64,000 nucleotides of DNA from assembly GCA_023376005.1 (NCBI GenBank), contig CM042152.1:86931569-86995568 (forward strand), written 5' to 3'. The number at the start of each line of letters is the position of its first letter. Position 1 is the stretch's first letter. The DNA is from Doryteuthis pealeii. Its lineage: Eukaryota > Mollusca > Cephalopoda > Myopsida > Loliginidae. Position numbers and translations under genes: made by a program. Shown one piece after another: positions 55,462 through 64,000 of the stretch. Below the pieces are notes generated by a model, which was not told the origin of the DNA, ran no database searches, and saw only the letters and a list, made by a program, of their open reading frames with translations.

Positions 55462-55799
55462 TTTTACAATTAGGATCCAAGCACTTGAACACCAATGGAG
55501 GAAATTTGTAGACTACAGTAGGGAAGGGACTATGTTGAAAAATAAACTTTATTTGGTCATATTCCATGAGAGTATATTCGTCAGCTGTTGAACTTTTTAG
55601 CCAAGCCTCATATATATATATATTATGGACTCTCTCGTCGATTTTTGACACATGAGGGTTCATATATACAATGATCACCCACACAGTGATTTGTTTATAG
55701 TGGTGAAGGCTTGTGTTGGACCATCCACCCTTTTTGGCACAGTCGATAGGAAAGAATTGGTGCATCAAGGGTTCCCACAAACCCAATCAACGACCGACC

Positions 55800-56030
55800 T
55801 CAGGAATTTTGAATTCAGAGTTATCCCTCTCCTAGACTGGTTACCTACCCAAGGCTGAAGGGCCCAGTCTGCCCTACTATTTAACCCATAGCTGGAGGGA
55901 GAATATATGGATTCATACCTTTCCCAAGGGTATTAGCGCTATATGAAATGCCAACAGCTTTGTCTAGGAATTGAACTCGAATCGACGAGTCCATTTTCCA
56001 TGACTCTAACCACTAGCCCACACGCCTCCA
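55800..56030 (-). mobile_element. SINE-B copy
   Basis: GAATTTTGAATTCAGAGTTA, AGCTGGAGGGAGAATATATG and, in reverse, the head GGGCTAGTGGTTAGAGTCAT. It ends beside (TA)n at 56032. Confidence 0.8.
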
Positions 56031-56164
56031 TATATATATACAAATATATATATATATATATGTATATTTACATTCAGCATTCTAATGAATATAGCAAACT
56101 TTACTTTTTGTTTCTTTGTTCATTCCTCCTTAATTCTACTAGGATGTATGTAGAATACATGTGA

Positions 56165-56890
56165 TCTCTGTCCTGCTGAGGAACAGTCGCTTCCAAGCAC
56201 TATAACGTTCTACCTCGGATTCAAGTGTAATATCTACACTGATAAAAATGTAATAAAATATATTATAAAAACAATAATTATCTATGAATTTATATCAGTT
56301 TCTTCATATTTTGTATTATATTTATTTTATAGGAAGGACTGAATTTGATATATTCTTTGAAATAATAGTTTTCATCTATATATCTTATAGTATGTAAAAC
56401 TAGCTGTGTGATTTACTCAGTTCTTTCATGCTGAAATGTGATCTTTCATTCTAGTGGTCAGTTTGGGAAGAAATGATATTCTTAAAATGTACAATGTTTT
56501 CTTTTATGCTGCTCTTTTTTTTTATTGGCATGTCATCCACATTTTGTTAAGAATAGAGACATGACATTTGAAACTGTCTTTAGACTTTTCTATAAACTTT
56601 CTAGACATACATGTGGATATCTGTCTTTTGGGCCCTCTTTGGATGAGGCATAAATTTTTAAGAATTGAGGAATGTTCTCTTCCTGACAAACATGCTATTT
56701 TGACAAGCCAGCTCTTTTAAGGAATTCACAATGTCTTTGGAATAAATTCTATGAATTTTGCATAGAGAACAAACGGATGAAGTGAATAACAAAAGAAAGT
56801 TAAAGTAATAGGATTAGTTTAAAATAGAAATGTATGTAATATCTCAGTAGTAGAGGAGCCAGCTAAAAATTTGCAGATCTAGAGTTATGT
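56165..56890. other. No gene seen
   Basis: AT-rich DNA with no recognised repeat. Confidence 0.45.
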
Positions 56891-56894
56891 GGTT

Positions 56895-57720
56895 ATATAT
56901 ATTTACCAAACCCTCCACATGAGCAGGATGTGACACAAGGTCAATTTCTTAAGTGGAGTTTAACAAGTTTGAATTCAGAGTTCTTTTTCTCCTAGACAGG
57001 TTGCCATACCAAGGTTAAAGAGCCCAGTTTGCCCTACTATTTCACCCATAGTTGGAGGGAGTGTAGTTGGAGGCATACCTTTCCCAAGGATATCAGCGCT
57101 ATGTGAAATGACAACAGCCTTTTCCAATAGTTTGAATTCGGTTTGACAAGTCAATTTCTTAAGCAGAGTTTAACAGGTTTGAATTCAGAGTTTTCCTTCT
57201 CCAAGACTGGTTACCTAGCCATGGTTAAAGAGCCCAGTCTGCCCTGCTATTTGCCTAACCTTGAGGGAAAATTGGATTCATACCTTTCCCACCTCAATGA
57301 GTCCATTTCCTACGACTCTAATCATTAGACCACATGCCTCCATTTATGTGGTTATAATTTCTGTTATATTGCCTATATTGACTCTCTCCCAGATAGATAC
57401 TGCAATCCTTAAACATATCAAGTATATATCTAACCCACCCCCTTTGCACAAGCAGGATGTAACACAAGGTCAATTTCTTAAGTGGAGTTTAACAATTTTG
57501 AATTCAGAGTTCTTTTTCTCCTAGACAGGTTGCCATACCAAGGTTAAAGAGCCCAGTTTGCCCTACTATTTCACCCATAGCTGGAGGGAGTGTAGTTGGA
57601 GGCATACCTTTCCCAAGGATATCAGCGCTATGTGAAATGACAACAGCCTGTCCAATAGTTTGAATTCAGGTTGACAAGTCAATTTCCTATGACCCTAAAC
57701 ATTACACCACATACCTCCAA
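56895..57720 (-). mobile_element. Cluster of three SINE-B copies, two fused
   Basis: Copy X (56895-57148) and copy Z (57425-57720) share private variants (GAGTGTAGTTGGAGGCATAC, GATATCAGCGCTATG). X is joined to copy Y (57149-57345) at GTCAATTTCTTAAG, a sequence present both at the head and in the tail of the SINE. Confidence 0.75.
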
Positions 57721-58600
57721 AATCATCAATAATACAACATCATCGCATGAACTTTTCAACCCATTCACACTATTTTTGTTTCATTCTTTTAAGTTTGCTC
57801 AGGTAATAAAATTGTTCTTATCAATAATCCATTGTGAATTATTTTTGCATATATATATATATGATATATCATACTACTCGCAGGCTTAGGCTACAATGTA
57901 TCTGAGTTTGTTCCATCTCAACTAAGAAATGTTAGCAGTGAGTTGTGTAACTGCCGCTAAACCGACCAGTTAATTATGTCTTATTTTTATATAATTATTT
58001 TTGTTTAAAAAATTTTCTACAAACACAGTATTTAATTGAGAGTAGTTTAATGGGTTTGATACCATTTGGTGCCGACCACTGGTTTCTGTAGTCTATGAAC
58101 CCTAACCGGAAAAAGGTAAGGGAATGAGAGAGTTTTTATGCCACTGGTCAGATAGATGACAATGGTAAGAGCTTTCACATTCTTTGAGGATTTCCTAATT
58201 ATTTTTAAAAGTATTCACTGTTATTTAGATGTTATTTTTCCACTTGTACAGTTTCACGGTGTTATTAAATAAACTTAATGACATCAGTAAAGAATCATCA
58301 TGCCTCCATTTCTTCGAGACCAGTAGGCAGTAAATAGTTGTGGTTTCAAAAATGACAAATATATAAAGACAACCTTCAGTCTTGGAGACCATAGTTTATC
58401 TGCTACAAGTCCATGTATTACAATTTTGTTACACATTTTTTAGACATATTTGTGTTATTGAGTAGCGTTCTTTTATTCCAAAAGAATACAATTGTAATTA
58501 TGGAATTCTGTAGAATGGAATTATGGAATTCTGTAGATTTTCTGCAAAGAAAATATTCTCATGCAAAACTGAAAATGTTAAACAAAGTAATTTTTGCCTG
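57721..58600. other. No gene seen
   Basis: AT-rich with a short (TA)n at 57850. Nothing recognised. Confidence 0.4.
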
Positions 58601-59165
58601 AATTTTTGAGATGAAGAATTATCATTATACACAGATTTATTTGAATTATTTTCCTTATCTTGGTTGTTTTAGTCATAAGATTTTGTTCATTCTATCCTCT
58701 GGTGTTCTTCAGTTGCCAGCTGTAATTTCAATCATTGTACCCTCTGGCCTTCCTTCCTGTTATGTAACATCCTTGGAATTTTAAAACTGTACCCTTTATT
58801 CAAATTCCTGGGGTTACATTATTCTCATTTTACTGTCCTTGCAAGAGAATATCTTGTATTAGTTGATTATTTTGTTAATTTCTCCTCGTGATTCTATTTC
58901 TGCTACTCATTTTGAATTGAAGCCTTTTATTCAATACACAACAGTAGATTGTTTTCATTCTTCTGTCTTTGCTAGAGGATATCGCATATTAATTACTTCT
59001 CTGTTAATTTGTCCTTGTGATGTTGCTTCTTCTTGTTCCAATGAACCAGGATATATGATATTTCTCTGAATTTTTGAGATAAGGCTTGATAATTTGTATC
59101 ATTTGGATTATTCGGACTATTGTCCTCATCTTTATTATCTACCCCATTTCTCTGAATTTTTGAGA
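58601..59165 (-). mobile_element. Decayed SINE-C body pieces
   Basis: TTTTTGAGATGAAG..TTGTTCATTCTATCCTCTGG (58601-58860) and TCTCTGAATTTTTGAGATAA..TATTCGGACTATTGTCCTC (59065-59130) match the SINE-C body in reverse. Confidence 0.5.
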
Positions 59166-59490
59166 TATGCATTGTTTCATATGCTCTTAGCTTATACATG
59201 TAGAATGAACATCATACTCACCTTCAGAGGAAGGCTGTTACTAGCATCCAGTTACCAGACAAAAAAAAAAAACAGATAGTAACTGAATACACTCTGTAGC
59301 AACTGACAGGACATGGTCAACTGTTCACTATATATGGATACAAATATACACACTAAAACCACCAGCCAATCAAAATCCTGGAATTAGACTTGACCATGCC
59401 ACATAGTAGAATAGCCCAAGCTGCTATTTAAACCAGTTACCAAGTTTGGATTCTCAGAAGCAGATTCAACTTGCAACACAGTTGAATACT

Positions 59491-59845
59491 GATCAGTCTA
59501 CACAAATCTCTACAATATATATAACATAATTATATTTTTCTAAAATCTGCAACATGTAAATCTTATGAATATTTAAATTATAGTGTTTATTGGTCAAGCA
59601 GAACATCTGATCAGTCTATACAAATCTCTACAATATATATAACATAATTATATTTTTCTAACATCTGCAACATGTAAATCTTATGAATATTTAAATTATA
59701 GTGTTTATTGGTCAAGCAGAACATCTGATCAGTCTACACAAATCTCTACAATATATATAACATAATTATATTTTTCTAACATCTGCAACATGTAAATCTT
59801 ATGAATATTTAAATTATAGTGTTTATTGGTCAAGCATAACATCAT
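59491..59845 (+). repeat. 118-bp tandem repeat, three copies
   Basis: GATCAGTCTACACAAATCTC starts copies at 59491, 59609 and 59727. They are almost identical, indicating recent expansion. Confidence 0.92.
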
Positions 59846-60697
59846 TTCAGAAAATGTTTTTTTTCTGAATTGATTGGTATTGATTTTAGATTTTGTTTCT
59901 CAAACTGATAAAGTTATGATTTGGCTCAGGACTGAAATATTCACCAATTAGATTATTTAAAAAAAAATACAATACCATATCTGTTTTGAATGAACATGAT
60001 GCCTTAAGGAAAAAGAATTGCCAACTTTGTAAAGAAAAAAACTCCCAGAGTGAGCTAATTAGTTCATGGCAAATAAAGGACACGGACATTGTAAAAACAA
60101 GGGCAGATAATCAATAGCATGACCTCAGAATAAGAACAAGGTCAATGTCTAAATAATACCATACTGTAAACACACCTTTTATAAAAATGAAAAAAAAAAA
60201 AAAAGAATGTCAAAGGTCAAATTTAGGACTAAAAACAAATATAACTTTTTGGGGACTTACAAAATTCTAGTTATATAACACTAGCATAATTCTTTTGAAA
60301 ATAGTTACTCATTTCATTATAGCATGATGCAACCATGCTTAACTTTTATAATTGTTTGAAGGGATGTTATTAATGTAATTACATTTGCCTTTGGTTATTA
60401 GAATACATTTTCTTTTATTGTATAGAATTAAAAAGTAGTTTTTCTTTATTTTCAATTGCACATACATATCTTATTGATAAAGAGAAGGGACTAAATGCTA
60501 TGAGGGGGTTGTGGAGTAGTGGCTTATGTGCTGAACTGTGACATCATAGTAAGTGAGCTCATCCCCCCACCCCTAGCTATGAGTTAAATAGTAACCCTAT
60601 TCTTCTTTTACAATGATGGCTTTGACATTAAATAACACATAATGGTTATATATCTATAGGTTAAATAGATAAAAAAAAATTTAAAAATGAGTTGGAA
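59846..60697. other. No gene seen
   Basis: AT-rich DNA between the tandem repeat and the MITE; a poly-A run lies at about 60190-60204. Confidence 0.45.
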
Positions 60698-60705
60698 AAA
60701 AATTG

Positions 60706-61182
60706 GGTACTTTATGAGGAAGTGCGTCCTGGTCTCCTGCCTCAAAAATTGCTACCCGGTGACTATCAAAATAACAACCCCAGCTCATCATAATTCTTGT
60801 TTATTTATCGTAATTTGTCGTATTTCTTGTTTAGATATGAAGATGGATATATAGTTTGGAATAGACTGAGATAGATAGATAGATAAACAAACAAAATAAT
60901 ATAGATAGATATGTACAAATGGAGATAGATATTTTCGACAAGTAAATGTCGCATCTTTTTTTGTCGCAATTCTTGTTTATTTAAACTAAAAACAAGACAT
61001 TAAACAAACATGAATAAAAAAAAAATCTTAGTATTTAAAGTAATATAGATAAATATGAACAAATTGAGATAGATAGATAGATATGAATAGTTTTGAATAG
61101 ACTGAGCTGGGTCATTATTTTAATAGTCACCAGGTAGCACTTTTTGAGGCAGGAGACCGGGACGCACTCCTCATAAATTACC
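60706..61182. mobile_element. TIR MITE with 8-bp target duplication, copy 2
   Basis: 477 bp, the same family as 23339-23854 (GGTACTTTATGAGGAAGTGC to CACTCCTCATAAATTACC). Exact 8-bp flank duplication AAAAATTG (60698-60705, 61183-61190). Confidence 0.88.
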
Positions 61183-61239
61183 AAAAATTGAATACCTAAC
61201 AAGAATGAATGGAACAAAGCGTATTTGATATGGAATAGC

Positions 61240-61405
61240 ACAAGGTTTGACATGCTGTAGAATCTAACCAACCAACCAACCAACCAACATACTTGATAAA
61301 CAAAGTATTTAACAACAAATTCTTTGTTTATAAATCATAAAAACCTGCCAAAAAAGATTTTTTAAATCACTCACAAGGATTGATATGCCATAAAACCAAG
61401 CAAGT
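61240..61405 (+). mobile_element. Two retroposon R 3' ends
   Basis: GGTTTGACATGCTGTAGAATC followed by (AACC)n at 61262-61288, and GGATTGATATGCCATAAAACC at about 61377-61400. Both are short 3' ends, as expected for 5'-truncated retroposons. Confidence 0.6.
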
Positions 61406-61462
61406 TTATTTCAGAGCAAATGGTCTTTGGATGTAAGTAAATAAATAATCTGAAATAGTACT

Positions 61463-61797
61463 TGTTGGAATATTTGGTATATAAGGTGTGCTCCAATTCC
61501 CCACCTGCATTTATAAACTAGCCGAGGTCACATGGTTTATTCCTTCACCAATCACCAGCCATACTGCGTGGCTGATACACTACTTAACACTGATACTGGC
61601 CATAGTTCTACTTGCAATCATTGAGGAGGGACTTACAATACTCAAGATTCTTTATCAGAGGATTACCAAAGATCAGGATTCTTTATCAGAGGATTACCAA
61701 AGATCATGTTTCTTTACCAGAGGATTACCAAGGATTCAATTCCACTGGACAAGCACTCTTGCTTAAAGACTACAGGATGGCCCATAAGATTGTAACA
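61463..61797 (+). mobile_element. Solo LTR, LTR family 2, copy 3
   Basis: 335 bp from TGTTGGAATATTTGG to GATTGTAACA with an exact 5-bp duplication GTACT (61458-61462, 61798-61802). Contains three copies of a 31-bp unit (TTTATCAGAGGATTACCAAA..) at 61646-61735. The 92- and 72-codon frames are read-throughs. Confidence 0.88.
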
Positions 61798-62139
61798 GTA
61801 CTAACAGTCCATCACACCATTGAGGCCTAGTTTTTGTTATACTGAGTAAGTTTGAACCCATTATATTATTAAAGAGTGCGTGTTGAAATCTTTCTTTTGT
61901 ACATTAAATACATTTTTCTTTCCCTCTACTCATCAAAACTATATTTATATCCCAATAACATCAAAGCATTGTGTTAAAAAACGGCCTCAGATGGATATTT
62001 TTTCTATTTGTGAAAGATGAAAAGAAATTATTTGCCAGCCTAAGATGTTCTTCCTTTTTGTTTACCCCCCCTCCAAAAAAAAACAGTCTCCAATGATGGC
62101 ATATGCCATCTATGCCCTGGTATTATAGATAGGTGGATG

Positions 62140-62302
62140 ATTACTTAAACTCTGAATATTAATCAAATCTTCATTATTTTTGCTCAAAAATCAAGATCTG
62201 GTGATAGTGAATATGTATATATATTTACTTTGTCGTTGATAGTCTTATTTTGTATTTTCCTCTGGACATAAATGCATACACATCAACTGCACTTTATATT
62301 TA
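62140..62302 (-). mobile_element. Helitron-like 5' segment, reverse
   Basis: The minus strand reads ATAAAGTGCAGTTGATGTGT, ATGTCCAGAGGAAAAT, TTCACTATCACCAGATC and TTTTTGAGCAAAAATAATG, matching 33967-34120 with decay. Confidence 0.6.
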
Positions 62303-62324
62303 GATTACAAACACTTGGATTATA

Positions 62325-62578
62325 AGTGGTTGGTGGAGTGGTCTATAATTGGTATCAGCTGGACAGTAATGGAGTCTATCCCCTTTTTACTAGCAGCAGA
62401 CCAGGGAGAATCTTTTGCTGTGGTAGAGCACCACACCTACCATCATCTCCTCATTTTACCACAGATCAGATTACCCAAGCTGTGCTACTCATGTACTTAG
62501 TTGGTGAGGACTGGTATCGAATGCAGAATCTTGTGATTCCTAGATGGATACTCTACCGACTGAACTGGACCAGCCCCT
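62325..62578 (-). mobile_element. SINE-A copy, diverged
   Basis: GGTATCAGCTGGACAGTAAT, GTGCTACTCATGTACTTAG and the head CTCTACCGACTGAACTGGAC in reverse. Confidence 0.75.
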
Positions 62579-62721
62579 TAGGATAGGTAAAAGTCCAGTA
62601 GTCTAGATTCACCTGTTTATGGTAATTTCATGCCAAAAAGTTAGGGAAAGTCATTAGTTTTATAACTTCATCACAAAAGAGCTACACAATTACAGCTATA
62701 TTGTTTTGAAGTTGATAGTAT

Positions 62722-63130
62722 TGTTACATAATCTATGCATAGATTATTGTCAACCCCCTGTATTTCTGAAGGGATGGCCCCTTTTCATATCATGGGCGGG
62801 ACTTTCCATGGAATATTACAGAAAGCCCGCAAAATACATGAAGTCACGTGGGACCTGGTTGGATCTCAGTTTCAACTTGGACGTCAGGCAGAGAAGATGG
62901 ACGGCTTTAGCTGGAGCTCACTGCACATGCGCATTGTGTCAGTTAGAGAAATATGTTTAGTTAAGTAAATAAAAGTTTAATTAAATAATATGGTTTTGTG
63001 GTTGATGAATGTCTTGGCAACAAGACTGACCTAGAAGAAGAAATGGATCAGGGACGACCAGCCAGCAAGAACAGAGAAATATAAGTCCAGACATTAGAAG
63101 AGACGTTAGAAGAAGAAGAACGTAAGATAC
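62722..63130 (+). mobile_element. Possible LTR end and leader of an LTR retrotransposon
   Basis: GC-rich for this window, with AAATAAAAG near 62967, then GGCAACAAGACTGACC and ATGGATCAGGGACGACC reading MDQGRPASKNREI then a stop. It resembles an LTR, primer region and gag start, but no second LTR, target duplication or pol was found. Confidence 0.3.
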
Positions 63131-63196
63131 CAAAATGAGCAGAAGAGTAATAGAAGTAAAGAAGAGTATACAACAGTATTATCAGCTGTTTACAAA

Positions 63197-63413
63197 GTCA
63201 GGATGCAAAAAGTTTATTGCAAAGAAAGTCAGGATGCAAAAGGTTTATTGCAAAGAAAGTCAGGATGCGAAAAGTTTATTGCAAAGAAAGTCAGGATGCA
63301 AAAAGTTTATTGCAAAGAAAGTCAGGATGCAAAAAGTTTATTGCAAAGAAAGTCAGGATGCAAAAAGTTTATTGCAAAGAAAGTCAGGATGCAAAAAGTT
63401 TATTGCAAAGCCA
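63197..63413 (+). repeat. 31-bp minisatellite, seven copies, open in three frames
   Basis: The unit contains GTCAGGATGCAAAAAGTTTA followed by TTGCAAAGAAA. Copies start at 63197, 63228, 63259, 63290, 63321, 63352 and 63383. Because 31 is not a multiple of 3 and the unit has no stop, all three forward frames are open and give the same 31-residue peptide repeat in different phase. Confidence 0.93.
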
Positions 63414-64000
63414 TTCATGAATACATGAAAGTGGTAACAAAAAATTTCCTGTGAAATGCCTCAGACATCAGGGACTGACCCTGATCCAATCTCGTTTAGT
63501 ATAAAGCAATAGGTGCATGGGGGGTTGGGGTGGATTCCAGGAAAGAATTTTTAGGTCAAGTGCACTTCTCTACGTAAAAAGCCAGCTTGATCAGAAATTA
63601 AATCTTCAAATTTCCTTGTATTTGAATCAAATATTGATTATCTATAAGGATTTATTTCTTTATTATTTTTATTTCCAAATTTTCAGTTTTTTTTTTTCTT
63701 TTAGGGAAATAACTGATGGACTCTTGGATGTTTGTAGTCAGGAACTTTCCACTTAAATCCTTGGAAATTGTAAGCACTTTGGTCTACTTGACAGAATATC
63801 TAGAAAAGAAAGATTTTCTAATAGAAAAAAAAATGTCATAATTGTGAAAAATAGAAATAAAATAACAAATTTCCTAAAAATTATCTGATTTTGTTTCTTA
63901 AACCAGGTGCATTGCAGACATACTTTTCTCATTGAACGTCTTCAGCGAAAATGTTTTACTTGTATTTCATGTTAGTCCAATAAAACTCAATTGAAATACA
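63414..64000. other. No gene seen
   Basis: AT-rich end of the window with a T-run near 63690. No element recognised. Confidence 0.45.

Noticed and set aside
55313..55786. 157-codon minus-strand frame, the longest in the window
   Set aside because: It crosses (TA)n and unrelated sequence, with a Tyr-Ile run and no domain. A CTGACGA near 55590 looked hammerhead-like, but GAAA is absent and stem I does not pair.
63197..63413. CRISPR array
   Set aside because: The repeats are directly adjacent 31-bp units without variable spacers, in a eukaryotic context.

Overview
The window is AT-rich eukaryotic repeat DNA with no convincing host gene. It is most likely metazoan, and a mollusc or other lophotrochozoan is my best guess. 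The basis is several tRNA-headed SINE families, a LINE whose translated 3' end looks like elements common in molluscs, Ty3/gypsy-like LTR debris, Helitron and Tc1/mariner relics, and abundant (TA)n. The species cannot be fixed from sequence alone. No rRNA, CRISPR array, bacterial operon or free-standing tRNA was seen. Nearly all longer open frames are read-throughs of repeats.

Layout. 0-5 kb: a solo LTR (636-1134), an inverted pair of SINE-C copies (2.95-3.48 kb), a decayed gag fragment with two CCHC zinc knuckles (3.98-4.38 kb) and a 291-bp non-autonomous Helitron with both ends intact (4625-4915). 5-13 kb: a Penelope-like ORF fragment with a hammerhead-like motif upstream (5.1-5.45 kb), SINE-A, a long GA-rich tract (8.3-8.65 kb), a SINE/LTR fusion (9.85-10.32 kb), a perfect foldback element (11.3 kb) and SINE-C (12.9-13.27 kb). 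13.9-18.2 kb: LINE copies, one carrying nested LTR and retroposon insertions. 19-24.6 kb: solo LTRs with target duplications, a terminal-inverted-repeat MITE with an 8-bp duplication, and a Helitron Pif1-helicase relic. 25-38 kb: LTR, SINE, retroposon R, Tc1 and Helitron fragments. 38-43.1 kb: a (TA)n-punctuated cluster of hammerhead-bearing and foldback elements. 44-58 kb: minisatellites, retroposon R, SINE-B, and a locus built from repeated local duplications. 58-64 kb: a 118-bp tandem repeat, a second TIR MITE, a solo LTR, SINE-A and a 31-bp minisatellite.

The most interesting system is a set of hammerhead-ribozyme-like modules. Each has CUGANGA, a stem II, GAAA, a short stem III, a cleavable NUH triplet and a closing stem I. 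They occur at about 5.4, 34.6, 39.4, 40.2, 40.7, 42.27, 42.47, 42.57/42.75 and 43.04 kb, mostly beside (TA)n. Two lie directly upstream of an open frame that resembles the N-terminal part of Penelope-like retroelement proteins. I infer a family of Penelope-like or retrozyme-like elements that uses TA microsatellites as landing sites and has left many partial, inverted ribozyme-carrying copies.

Coordinates of repeats are hand-read. Those with stated target-site duplications are exact to a few bases; other edges are approximate.
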